Part shown: positions 45,181-57,050 of the stretch, piece after piece | How the letters are laid out: every line of letters begins with the position of its first letter | Numbering within the stretch: the first letter of the stretch is position 1 | Made by a program: the position numbers and the translations under genes | Assembly (NCBI GenBank): GCA_025677825.1 | Contig: JAIXMO010000042.1 | Location: 186,001-250,000, forward strand | DNA length: 64,000 nt | Source of the DNA: Helicostylum pulchrum | Taxonomy: Eukaryota > Mucoromycota > Mucoromycetes > Mucorales > Mucoraceae | Direction: 5' to 3' | The notes under the pieces: model-generated | Seen by the model: only the letters and a program-made list of their open reading frames with translations | Databases searched by the model: none | What the model was told of the DNA's origin: nothing

Positions 45181-46554
45181 ATGAGATCTAGTGAATCGAG
45201 TGAAGATACAATTGATGGCCTTTTGGCTGGCATGTCAAGAGAATTACGCTGTTCCATTTGGTTCGTAATTCAACAAACACACGTCAAAAAAAAAGAAAAC
45301 CGTATTCATTTTCTTTTTTTTAAAAATAGTTTATTCAACTTCAAAGAAGCTACGTCAACACCATGTGGACACACCTTCTGTAAGGAGTGCATTACGCAGC
45401 ATTTACTTCACAAGACATCGTGTCCGTTATGCAATCAAGAGATGGTGGTTGAGGATTTACACGATGCTTATTCAGTACAAGCTATTGTAAAAGAATTTAA
45501 AAAAATGAGGGACCAATTTGAACAGGAACGTGACGTTAACTTGTCTCAGTTGCCTATTCAATATCTTTCTCATCAAGATACGCTTGATCAAAACACGCCT
45601 AGAAGTCCTTGTAACTAGCAGCAAAAAAAAATTTACCCCTTTTCTTTTTTTGTTTTTGTTTGACAGATTTTCTTCTTTTAAAAACTTTAGTAAAGGTTAC
45701 TAATAGTGAAGGTCCTTTATCTAATGCAAGAGAATTGCCGTCTCATGCAAAAGTATACTTAGGAAACGAGTTAGAGGTAAGAGGACATAGTATTAGACAA
45801 ACACTTTCTAAAACCTAATATAGGAAATTGATATTCCCAATATGACATTTGTTGATAAAATTACTGAAGATACGACACACGTTGTTTTAAAAGCAGCAAG
45901 TAATATTATGAAACAGATACGCAAAAATGGGGAAATCTCTAAATATCATCTTTTTTTTTAAAAAAAACAGATCCAAACTTTCGTGATATTGTTGAATTCA
46001 GTGATCAATACTTGCTTGGTATTTTGCACGGATGCTTTATCCTTGATTCTTCTTGTAAACTATATAAAACCACAACAACAACAAAAAAAGATTAACGATG
46101 TATAATAGGGTTAGAAAAGTGTAAAGAAATGAATTCAGTCTACCCAGAAGCTCGATTTGAAATAGCAGGTGAAACTAACTTTGGAAGAACAGGAGCACCA
46201 TCGAAATCTAGAAAGAATAAAATGGAAGGAAAAGTAAAGTATATCTTAATGAAAGCACACACACACATATCAAAAAAGCTTACACACACATAGAGTCAAA
46301 AATTATTTAGAGGCCTTCGAACTAAATTTATACCAGATGATGAAATGAGTAAACGATACGAACGATATATTCGAATTGGAGGTGGTACAATTGTAAGTCA
46401 TGGAGAAATCATTGTATGTGCTCAAGATATAGATTCAATTGATACAGATGAATTACATGAACACTATCCAAACTCAAAGTTGTTATTTAAAGCCTGGATT
46501 GATGAATGTATCTGTGCATATGAGCTTGTAAAAAAGGATAAATATATTTTATAA
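45181..46554 (+). CDS. RING finger plus tandem BRCT protein, BRCA1/BARD1 type
   Basis: Exon 1 (45181-45259) gives MRSSESSEDTIDGLLAGMSR and then ELRCSIC; splice to 45331 completes a C3HC4 RING: C-S-I-C, TPCGHTFCKECITQH and SCPLCNQEM. Exons at about 45666-45775, 45824-45899, 45971-46053, 46109-46233 and 46294-46554 carry two BRCTs. The first includes ELPSHAKVYLGNELE, THVVLKA and YLLGILHGCFILDSSWLEKC. The linker FGRTGAPSKSRKNKMEGK leads to SQKLFRGLRTKFIPDDE, close to the K-I-F-R-G-L of BRCA1. The second ends YIRIGGGTIVSHGEII and WIDECICAYELVKKDKYIL. About 380 residues. In animals and plants this pairing is an E3 ubiquitin ligase in homologous recombination. Splice joins were chosen to keep frame. 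Confidence 0.75.
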
Positions 46555-46654
46555 GCTTATTGTTTCATCCCATTTTTTTATTTATTTCTTTTTTTTTCCT
46601 TTTTTTATTTCTCTCTTTATTTCACCTCTATCTTTTTCCCTTACAATAAAAAAA

Positions 46655-46903
46655 ATGGTTCAAAGAAATGATGAATCATCAGTAAACTACTTTACTTCGA
46701 TTATTCAATGGATTCATAATAGTCCACCGCCACCAGCATCACACAACACTCAACAAAAATCGAAAAGTCTTCAAGACACAAAAACGAATCCAAGACAACA
46801 GTTGTTATCCTGCAGACACTTGAAAAGAAACAGACGAAGAGCTTCACGTTCATTACCTGAATTCGAACAACAAGATATCGTTACTGATACCAAATTATCT
46901 TGA
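46655..46903 (+). CDS. Small basic protein, 82 residues, function unknown
   Basis: A single-frame ORF, MVQRNDESSVNYFTSIIQWI, then a Gln/Ser/basic part with RHLKRNRRRASRSLPEF, which contains an R-R-x-S phosphorylation-like site. It sits 100 bp behind the RING-BRCT gene with a pyrimidine-rich leader and A-run before ATG, which supports it as a gene. No domain recognised. Confidence 0.5.
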   Translation: MVQRNDESSVNYFTSIIQWIHNSPPPPASHNTQQKSKSLQDTKTNPRQQLLSCRHLKRNRRRASRSLPEFEQQDIVTDTKLS

Positions 46904-48353
46904 CTATCGTTTTTTTCTTTATTATTTATTTGTTTGGGCTGATGGGAATATTTAAAAGTTAGTTGTTGTGGCGTTGTATCTCATCATAAAGGAAATAAAA
47001 AAAAAACGAGTTTGATTCGCTAGGTTTTTTTTCTTTTTTCTATTTACTTTAAAATTTCAGTAGTGACTATTGAAAAAAATGCGGATCAATTTAAGAGAAT
47101 CCGAAATACCTAAAATATCCATGCCATTGTGACGGAATCACTCGTGTACATACTGAAAACCAGCGCTAACATAAGACGTTATAAAGTCACATTGAAGCGC
47201 TTGCTGATCAAGATACTTTGCATTATATGCGTTTTCCAAGACTCCAGTTCATTAGCATGAGACAAGAACCACCTTGTGATTATTTTCTTTTAACTGATCC
47301 AATGTCAACGCAACACTTTTTTTAATTCTGCGAAAAAAAAAAGCTTAAAAAACAAAGATTATACTGTCAAATTCTCATAACTATTGTTAGGAAGAAAAAG
47401 AAAAAGAATGTAGGGTGCTGGAAATATTAAAAATTAAGCTAACTAGTAAGGTGCATTTTAACAAGCATCACACGCCATCAGCATACCCAAAAAGCATATA
47501 TATTACGTGTACAGTGATATACAGCATAATAAATTCAATCACGAGCATTCCAGTTTCTACACCGTAGGTGTCATTTTGTTTTTGGTAGGTAATGATGATT
47601 TAAAAACTACAGCTATAATCCTCCAAAAGACATGTTAACCTTTCAAGAAAGTCAATCCCGTTCCGTACGAAATAGATACATATTTTCCTTCTAGTAAATT
47701 TCTTCTTAATATCGTATCAAGGACGCTATTGTTTCTTGCTATCCATTCATAGTCAAACCCAATACATGTGGGGGTTATTTTCTTCGAGACTATCGAATAT
47801 GTTTTGATACTCGTTGATTTATCCCAGAACAAAACTTATGAAAGTATAATAGTTAGAACTCCTGTGTATTTTATCATTAGTAATAAAATGAATCTCATAA
47901 ATAACCACTTTTCTCTCTCTTTTTCTTTTTTACTGCGTATACCGATAGGTATTATTTATTTCTTATGTACATATTGCTATTTTTCCGGTACTTTTGTTTT
48001 TCTTTTTTAAGTTCGTACAAAAGATTACTGTTCTTCTTCGAGCTGCTTTTTTTTAAAAAAAACGCTTTATAAAGGTAAATAAAAAGTAATATGCCACACT
48101 CTCTTTTCTGAGCGTGTAAATAGTACGTGTACTAAGAAATTCTCCCACATTACATTATATAGCAATACATCTCACAAAAAAAAAAAAAAAGCATTCTTGG
48201 AACAGCTCGAAAGAAAAGGCCAGCAGCAGTAGCCCTCCCACAGGGTTCCCAAAGGACTGGTCGCACAAATGCTCCCTCGTACACAGATGCTCTCTCAAGC
48301 ACAGACGCTTCCTCGACATCAAACGCCGAAAATAAAATAAAAACCGCAATCAA
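46904..48353. other. Gene-poor region
   Basis: About 1.45 kb, AT-rich. A minus frame at 47832-47635 has protein-like composition (IGFDYEWIARNNSVLD) but no family or neighbours. A poly-A tract (48177-48190) follows. I see no supported gene. Confidence 0.45.
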
Positions 48354-49026
48354 ATGTCGTCTCCTTCAAACACAAACACTGATCAAGAGAGAAAACATCT
48401 TGAAACCTTAAATGAATGGGCAAATTCTCCCAGAAACGTGCCTTGGTATCATAATGGACAAGATATTTCATCCAAAATGTTCTAACCACTATGGATATTC
48501 TGAAGATTCGCTGTGTGACCTCTAGTAAGTTAAAAGTCTAATTTGAGTTTTATTTGCTATTAGATCAATTATCAAACATTTTTTTTCCAAAATAATTGCA
48601 ACCACAATGGTCTTCTTATCAATCGCTTTTCTTATGATGAGTTAAATAGCATCCACAAAGATGTGCGCGACAATAAGATCGAAAGTAACTCCAAGTTTGA
48701 ACCGGAAAGATATCTTCCAAGTTAAAAATGCTTTAGAGGCAAGTAATTTATTTCATAATCATCGTTTTGTTTGCTAACAAGCGTTGCTTTTTCACACCAA
48801 TAGCAATTTGAAGAAGATGCCGATAATGTTGATCCGTCTATTGCGCTCCTGCATTCATGTAAGGCCAATACTGTTCATGAAGCTACTAGTCACGGATCTG
48901 TATCGGATCACAGGAAATAGACTAAATTGGCCAATTATATCGATGCAAACTGATATTTACAAGTGCGCAAAAATATTTAAAAACACCTACCTTGAGCACT
49001 GTACGATTTTTAATTCTTTTTTTTAA
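48354..49026 (+). pseudogene. Possible multi-exon gene relic
   Basis: A frame from 48354 gives MSSPSNTNTDQERKHLETLN and PWYHNGQDISSKMF, then stops. Later frames give NGLLINRFSYDELNSIHKDV (48606-48720), RKDIFQVKNALEA and FEEDADNVDPSIALLHSCKA (about 48805-48865), followed by in-frame TAG. Frames do not join in a continuous model, and repeated stops point to decay. No family recognised. Confidence 0.3.
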
Positions 49027-50535
49027 AATAAAATAAATTACATGCGCTCTCTTCCTTCTATAAACTGCGGATTATATAGTGGTATAGCTGGAAAGTACTA
49101 GTACTGGTCACAGATATACGTAAAAAAAAAAGGTCTCGGCTTTTTGGTTTATTTTGTTATTGAGTAACGCCAATAAGGAACACAAACAGAAGAAAGTTTA
49201 GTAAAATGAACGAGTGTTTTTGTTGATGTATATACTGCATAGTAACAATGACTCTGATCAATATAAGAAATGCTCAATAAAAATTACTAACGTTTCGAAA
49301 AAGAAGTCATTGAAGATCAGACTTTTAAATAAATGAGTCCCTGATCAATCAAAAACTAATAAGCGAAACCCGACCTGCGCAAAACTTAAAAATAATGCAA
49401 AGCAACAGATCTGTTTTTTTTACCGCCTAAAAAATGTTTTGACTTGAGTATGGTACTCGATATAAACTTTATATTTTTTTTTTCTTACGCCAACCCTTAA
49501 AAATATACTCTTATTACAGCGGGGGTTTTTTCTAAATAGATTACCACGTTATACTTGATTATAAAATAATATTCCTGCGCTTCGACTACAGAAAAAAAAA
49601 AAAAAAAAAAAAAGAGAACCTTGGCACCAAAAAGTGCCGTTTTTTGCATTATTTTAAAAACGGGCTTGTATGACATCGGAAATACCTCCAATAAGACAGA
49701 AAAAAAAAGTGGAACGAAACCCGTTACGCAACCTGTATGCTTTATGTCATCTGATGCTTGGAAAAAAAAATATTATTTTTTTTCAAGTTACACGATAAGA
49801 TGTCAATTTACCTTTCTCTTACACGTTTAACCTATAATTAGTCAACCCATCTTTACCGTACTGTATTTCTTCTTCTTTAAAGAGTAAGAGAACAAATTAT
49901 GTATGTATACAGGATACATGAATAGGTCCGCAATAAACGATTAATGTGCGTGTCTTAATCTTTCTGTACAACGTCTCGATTATTAGAGAATAGTGCCTAC
50001 AAAAACGGAGCTAAAATAGCATAATAAAAACAAAATAAAAAGACTTGTAACCTTTTTTTTCTTTTTAAAACACTAAAAAATCATCTGTCTTTTTTTTATA
50101 TCAGCGGCAGTGTAGTAATTTCAGGTCGTAAAGGAGACACTCATCAAAAAGGCAAATAAACTATATTAAATCGCCGGTCAAACCCTAATTAAAAAAGACA
50201 AAAAGTACTCCTCATTTTTTGCCTCCTAAAAAGAAAAACGTTTTTTATATACATGTATCAAAAGATATACGAAAATAGTACTGCAAGTAAGATATATGTA
50301 TTATGATAAAATATAACTAATTTTATTTATGACAAGACAGCTGTTTTTGTTCGAAAAAAAAACAATGACTCTATGTTTATTTAATCATGACGATGTAACA
50401 TAAGAGGGAAGATCCTCTTACTAAAAAAAAAACAGGGAACACAAAAAAAAAAAGAAGAGAACTTTTATTTTTCACAAACAGTCTTTTTTTTATTTTCTTC
50501 TTTTTCTTTTACTTTTTTTTTTTCATAACAAAAAA
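49027..50535. other. Gene-poor region before the tricalbin gene
   Basis: About 1.5 kb, AT-rich with a 22-base A tract (49592-49613) and other tracts. The 100 bp before the tricalbin ATG is T-rich with an A-rich leader, as expected for a promoter here. No gene. Confidence 0.55.
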
Positions 50536-53500
50536 ATGGAGACTCCAAAAAGAGAAGACAGTATGCCTTCTCAACCTCCTACTGCTTTACATGAGATTGA
50601 TTCACCTATGGACAAAAAAGCTGCTGCTGAAAAGAAGGCTCAAGTAGTTCTTGATAGTGTTCCCAAGCTTCAAGCAAACGCAGCCATGGGTAACGATCAA
50701 GGCACAAACGATTCCGACACACTAGCTAACGCTATTACAACAGCAGATAACAAACCCATCAAAGCATCTCAAACACCCTTAAAAAAATCACCTGGTTCGT
50801 TTGTCTCTGATGCCAAAGCAGGCTGGAACGCGTTTTCTCAACTACCCAATCCTGGTGACGAAGATATGATGGCTGAACTTGGCTCGAAATTAGGTTTGGA
50901 TGCTTTGATCGATATGTATAAAAACAACCGTGCAACTACAAGTACAGAACCTCCTCCAGACGTAGTTTCTCAGTTTTTAAGTGAAGCTTATTACGGGGAA
51001 TGGTACCATAACTCAGCAGCCTTTTTGTTCACTGTTGTTTTCACTTGGTTATTAACCAGATTCGGTGGTGGATTAATGTCTTGTCTTGTGGTTGGTGCCT
51101 TTTTAGCTACTTACTATCAAACTTCCATTCGTCGTTTAAGAAGAAACATCCGAGATGATATTCAAAGAGAGTTGTCCTTGAACCGTTTAGAGACAGAGAC
51201 AGAATCTGCAGATTGGATTAATCATTTCATGTCTCGATTCTGGTTGATTTACGAGCCTGTTTTATCTGCTCAAATCATCGGTATTGCCGATTCTATCTTG
51301 GTAGATAGCACTCCTGCCTTCTTGGATTCCATCAGATTAACTTCCTTTACTTTGGGTACCAAAGCTCCTCGTATTGAGAGTATTAAAACTATTACCAAAA
51401 CCGAACCAAACGTGGTGGTAAGTTTCCTTTTTTAATTTATTTTTTTATAGTTGTATAATTTTATTAACCCTCGTTTAAAAAAAAAAAAAAAAAAAAAAGT
51501 GTATGGATTGGAAATTTTCTTTTATTCCTAATGATACATTAGACCTCTCTGAACGCGATCTTCAATCCAAAGTTAACCCCAAAATCGTATTGACCATTCG
51601 TGTCGGTAAAGGTATGATCGGTGCCGGTATGCCTGTTTTACTTGAAGACCTTGCTTTCTCTGGTCATCTTCGACTTAAATTCAGAATGTTTAACGAGTTC
51701 CCTCATATCAAGACTGTAGAGGCTTCTTTCTTGGAACAACCTCACTTTGATTATTCTTTAAAGCCTGTTGGTGGTGAAACTTTTGGTTTCGATATTAACA
51801 ATGTAAGTAATTTTTATTTCTTAAAAAAAATGGGGAGGTTTTTTTTTTTTTTTTTTTTTTTTTGCTAAGTGGTATACATATAGATTCCTGGTCTTGAATC
51901 TTTTGTTCAAGAACAAGTTCATGCTACACTTGGCCCCATGATGTACAGACCTAATGTATTTACATTAGATGTTGCTGCAATGATGGCAGGCGGTACTGAT
52001 TTAAGTAAGCATTTTTTTAATTAATCTATACTTGTATATGTATATACTTACACGTTTTTCTTTTCTTTAGATTCTGCTAACGGTGTTTTAATCGTCAAGA
52101 TTCACTCTGCCTCTGGTCTCAAGGATAACGATCTCTTCGGTACTCTTGACCCTTACATCAAGATCCACCTCAGTAGCTCAGCTAACGCCGAGCTCGGTCG
52201 TACCAAGCACGTTGAAGACAGCCGTAACCCCAAGTTCGACGAAACCCTCTTTGTTTTATTGAACCATTTGAACGACCCATTGATTTTGGAGATTTTGGAT
52301 CGTAACGTTGGTAGAAGCGATTCCTCTATTGGTGAATGTGTATTTGACTTGAAATCACTTGTTGATTCTGATAACGTTGCTGAAGGATTGTAAGTAGAGA
52401 GATGACATAATGTAGGATTTACATTTGTACTAACCCATTTTGTGTGTGTGTATAGAGCACTTCCTGTTTTGAAGAAAGGAAAGGTTTCTGGTGAACTTAA
52501 ATGTGATTTATATTATTTCCCTGCTAATGTTGCTGATAAGCACGAAGACGGTACCGTTATTCCTGCTGTCGAATCCAACAGTGGTATTTTACGTTTCACT
52601 GTCCATGAATGTAAGGAACTCGGTGGGTCTCATAAGAGCAGCGGTATCAGTATCCCCGTCATCGGCGGTAAGAGCGATGTCAGTTCATACGCCGTTGTCA
52701 AGATCAATAACCAGGAAAAGCTTCGTACTCAAACCTTTAAGCGCTCTATCAACCCTCGTTGGGATAAACAAGTCGAAGTATTTGTCACTGACAAGACTCA
52801 ACTTAAATTAAACGTTGGCGTGTTTGATTCGGATGAAAGAACTTTGGGTCGTTGGGACTCCAAGCTTGAAGATTTCGAAGAGGATGTGTTTATTAACAAT
52901 CAAGATTGGTGGAATTTGAAGGACGGGTCTGGTAAGATCCATTTAAGTATGCAGTGGAAGCCTATCACCATGACTGGTTTTGCAGATAACGTGTCTGGTG
53001 CTTACCGTGCGCCTATTGGTGTTGTCCGTGTCGATTTCAAGAGTGCCAAGGATTTAAAGAACGTAGAAGCTTTAACTGGTGGTAAATCAGATCCTTATGT
53101 ACGTATTATGTCCGGTGCTCAAGTGCGTGGTCAAACTGAACGTGTGGATGATAACTTGGATCCAGTCTGGAACCAAATTCTCTATGTCCCTGTTCACTCC
53201 AAGCGTGACGATTTAGTACTTGAAGTTATGGATTATAACGATGTCTCCAAAGATAAGAGTTTAGGTATCGCCGATTTGCTCTTGAAGGACCTTATGAAGG
53301 AGAATAAGACCGAAGATGGTCAAGTCATTTACGAAGCACTTGCACCTGTCACACGAGATGCTGCCTTGACCAGTCTTGACCGTAAGAAGGGTCGTGGTAC
53401 TATCCAATACGTCGCCTCCTTCTTCCCTACTTTAGCCTTAGCCAAAGAAGAGGACGCCAAAAAGAAGGAAGAACAACAAGTAGAGGAAGATTCCAACACC

Positions 53501-55150
53501 AGCCAAGTCTCTGAAGAACCCGAACTTATTGAAAAGCCGAAAGAGTTGCCTGAAAAGGAACTTCACGGTGAATTAATTAAATACAAGACCATTTCAGAAG
53601 ACAAGAAATTAATTGACTTATCTGCTTACCCATCTGGTGTTTTATCTGTAACGATGCACTCGCTTTCACTTCCTGAATCTCATAAAGTAGTTACAGAGCT
53701 CTTATTAGACACTAACTATGCTCAGTTCAAAACCTCGGAACAAAAGGGAACTCATATGGAGATGAACGAAACTGGTTCTGTGTTTGTAAAGGAGATGGAT
53801 TTCTCTAAATTAGTTGTTCGTGTTCGTGATGTTCGTGAAGACGAGAAGGACAATAAGTCTATTGGCCGTGTGTCTATTGAAGTCCGCAAGATCGTTGAGC
53901 GTTTAATGAAGGCAGCAGAAGACGATGTCACTGACCCCGTGATTGAAGACTTTACTTTATTAGATTGTCCTCGTGGCAAGATTTCTCTCAGCTTCTGCTT
54001 TGTACCCTCTGTTCAGTTCACATTAGATCGTGCAGAAAGTCTTGAAAACCAAGGTAACTTGACTGTCGTTGCAGTCAACTGTAAGAACCTCACTGCTGCT
54101 GACCGCAGTGGTTTCAGTGACCCCTTTGTCCGTTTCTACGTGGACGAACAAAGAGTGTTCAAGACCGAGACCTACAAAAAGACCTTGAACCCTGTCTTCA
54201 GTAAAGACGAATCATTCACCGTGCCTATCGTCAACCGTATCAATACCCCTATTATTGCCAAAGTATTTGATTGGGACCAAATTGGAAAGGATACTTTGTT
54301 AGGTACATGTGCTATTACATTCACCGGTGAAGAAGTTGAAACGTTTGTTACAACCACCAAGGAGTACAAGTTGGATCAAGGTGGCACCATGACTCTTCGT
54401 TTGACTTGGAGACCTGAATTGGTTGCTCGTAAGAGAACCGGTACTTCTTTGTTCTCAGCTACTACTCGTGTATTTACCTCGGTTCCTGGTAACGCTCTTG
54501 GCGCTGGTAAAGATGTCGTCGGTGCTGGATTTGGTGTTGGCGGAAAAGTGTTTGGTGCTGGTGCATCTGCTTTGGGCAGTGGTATTCGTGGTATTGGTAA
54601 GATCGGTAAGAAATCACCTACAGAAGAAATCGTACCTCCTTTGCCTACTGAAGTCGTTACACCTGTGGCAACGAAAAGCAGTGCTACCAATTCTGCTATC
54701 TCTACCTCGCCTAGTACATCTACTCACCAAAGATCCATGACCGCTGATGACAGTTCCACCTTTCAAGTCAGTATAATCGAAGCACGTAACTTGAAGGCAA
54801 TGGATCGTAGTGGAACCAGCGACCCTTACTGTCGCGTTCGCGTTAACAACAAAGTAGTATTTAAAACACAACATATCAAAAAGACATTAGCGCCCGAATG
54901 GAACGAATCGTTCGCTGTCAAGGTCAAGGATCATATGGACTTCAAGGTCAAGGATTATAACAAGTTTAATGATGTTGATATTGGAGAACATCAATTGAAT
55001 GTACTTCAATTTGTGAAGCCTGGTCAACCCTTTGATGGTTGGTTACCTTTATCACCCGCTGGTACTGGTGAAATCCATGTTAAGATTGTAATGGTGGATT
55101 CTGATACCATGTCTATTAATACCAAGAGCAGTCGATTCGGCAAAAAATAG
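50536..55150 (+). CDS. Tricalbin / extended synaptotagmin (SMP domain plus multiple C2 domains)
   Basis: Tethers the ER to the plasma membrane and moves lipids. Five exons: 50536-51419, about 51500-51802, 51883-52003, 52071-52392 and 52456-55150; about 1440 residues. A membrane hairpin, AAFLFTVVFTWLLTRFGGG, and SCLVVGAFLATYYQT are near residues 160-200. An SMP domain follows (ADWINHFMSRFWLIYEPVL, PRIESIKTITKTEPN, then MDWKFSFIPNDTLDL). C2 domains follow: VLIVKIHSASGLKDNDLFGT, GILRFTVHECKELGGSHKSS, VVRVDFKSAKDLKNVEAL, a degenerate one near 53640, NLTVVAVNCKNLTAADRSGF, and FQVSIIEARNLKAMDRSGTS. Ca-binding Asp are kept in several (SDPYVRIMSG, SDPFVRFYV, SDPYCRVRV). The Gly-rich linker (54540-54600) links the last two. 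Typical fungal tricalbin. Confidence 0.93.
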
Positions 55151-55291
55151 ATTTTCTTTTTTTCTTTTAGCTTTTTATGTCACAGGATTTATCTGTTTAT
55201 GACACAGGATTTACCTGTGTATATATAAAAAAAGATGATTTCTATTTTTTTACTTTCTTTTTTTTCCCTCCTACTTTTTTATAATAAAATA
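55151..55291. promoter_or_regulatory. Short spacer between tricalbin and epoxide hydrolase genes
   Basis: Only 141 bp between stop and next ATG, with a duplicated CACAGGATTTA-CTGT motif (55180, 55201) and a T-rich leader. Must hold terminator and promoter, or the two transcripts overlap. Confidence 0.4.
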
Positions 55292-56484
55292 ATGATTGAA
55301 AAATTTTTAGTTCCAGAACTAGATAAAGAGTACTTGGCGTTAAAACTAAATAATATACGGTACCCCAGCGAATATGAAGACCCTTCTGTAGGTTGGAAAT
55401 GCGGTACACCTGCCTGGGCAGTCAAAGATATGATTGAAACCTGGAAGACGACGTACAGCTGGGAGACCTCAAGAGCAGAGATAAACTCTTGGCATCACTA
55501 TAAAACTCTTATTCATGGTTTAAATATCCATTTTATTCATGAAACTTCTGCAGACCCAAAAGCTACCGCGATTATTTTAATTCATGGTTGGCCTTCTACA
55601 TTTTATGAGTTTCATAAAATGATTGAACCTTTGCGAGACCAGGTAATAATACATCACTTTCTAAAACTTCCCAGCCTCTAAAAAAAAAGCGTGTTACATT
55701 TACATAATAAGGCGTTTCATGTGGTCGTACCAAGCTTACCAGGTTACGGTTTTTCGGACCCGCCAAAACGACCAGGTGAAGGCACTACTGCGCAGTTCTC
55801 AGAAATCATGCATAAACTGATGACCGAATTAGGCTACAGCAAATATAGTAAGTCTATGATTTTTATTCTAAAACTGTATTTCTAAAAAAAAAACTCGGAT
55901 ATAGTGGTATATGGTACGGATTGGGGAGCTACCATAGGTCAACAGATGAGTCAAAACAACCCGGCCCACGCACTTGGATTTATAACCAACATGCCAGCCA
56001 TCTTCCCGCCTCTACCTACCTTGAGTAATATATTACATTATCCATTGCAAGTATCCAAGTTCTTGCTTTCGCTAGTAGTTGGATCTGGTAAAGTCTATGG
56101 TCCCGAAGCTGCAGCACTAGAGACGTTTACGTTTGCCAACGTAGATGTAAATCAAGATGCTGCTTACCGAGCCATTCAATCCGCTCGTCCTTACACGCTA
56201 GCATTCGGGTTAACAGATAGTCCGGTCGGGTTACTGGGCTGGATGTTGGAACCCTATCATGCTTGGACATATCACCCGTCTGAAGAAGCAATCCATTCCC
56301 TTCCCGATACAGTGACCACGGATGAATTTTTAACTCAAGTTACTCTTTACTGGATGACAAATACAATGGCTTCTTCGTATCGTATTTATCACGAATTTGT
56401 AGCTGAAATGAAAACTATCAAACCATTCAAATTTACGGTTCCTTTTGCTGTTTCTTATTTTAAAAAGGAAGCGGTCAAGGTAAA

Positions 56485-56542
<58 letters not shown>

Positions 56543-56802
56543 TTAATAACGAATTGAGACTAAAAGTTTTTTTTTATATATAGTTTCCTCGAGAATGGCT
56601 TGAAATAAGCATTACTAACTTGGTACAGCTTAAAAATCATGACAAGGTAATTAAAGAAGAATGAGAAAAAAAGTGTTCAATTTAACAATTTTATATATAG
56701 GGTGGTCACTTTCCTGCTCTCGAACAAACTGATCTATTATTGGAAGATATCCTTGAATTCCGTTCTACTCTTGAAAAAAATTCAAAGAAAAAAGACATTT
56801 AA
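55292..56802 (+). CDS. Microsomal-type epoxide hydrolase (EPHX1-like alpha/beta hydrolase)
   Basis: Hydrates epoxides to diols. The start at 55292 gives MIEKFLVPELDKEYLALKLN, part of the EHN-type N-terminal domain (WHHYKTLIHGLNIHFIHE). HGWPSTFYEF holds the oxyanion-hole HGxP motif. The nucleophile is D in VYGTDWGATIGQQM. The C-terminal catalytic His is in KGGHFPALEQTD. Introns lie near 55643-55712, 55849-55903, 56480-56582 and 56647-56700. The 56480 intron contains a 53-base A run (56488-56540). Total about 400 residues. The stop at 56802 is 34 bp before the CACTA-like element end. The substrate is unknown. Confidence 0.9.
56488..56540. repeat. Poly-A tract, 53 bases, inside an intron
   Basis: Uninterrupted A run within an epoxide hydrolase intron; splice borders GTAAAA and TATATAG surround it. 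Length is uncertain in any assembly. Confidence 0.9.
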
Positions 56803-57050
56803 CCTTTTTCTTTTGATCAATAAAAAGTATCATTATCACTGTGGAAATTTTTCGCTGAATTTTCGTAATTTTCTTAAAAAACACTTGAAAAACGCTGGAT
56901 TTTCTGACTGAAACATTTTTTTTTAAAAAAAAAGTTTTTGAGACAAATGATGGTTTTTATTATTTGATGTACTTGAGGCTAAATATCGAAGTTCATAGTA
57001 AATACACCGCTTTCAGAGTCGATTTTAACTAATGCTCTTCTCATTTGAGG

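Noticed and set aside
53752..54690. Minus ORFs inside tricalbin
   Set aside because: Opposite strand of strongly conserved C2 domains; shadows only.
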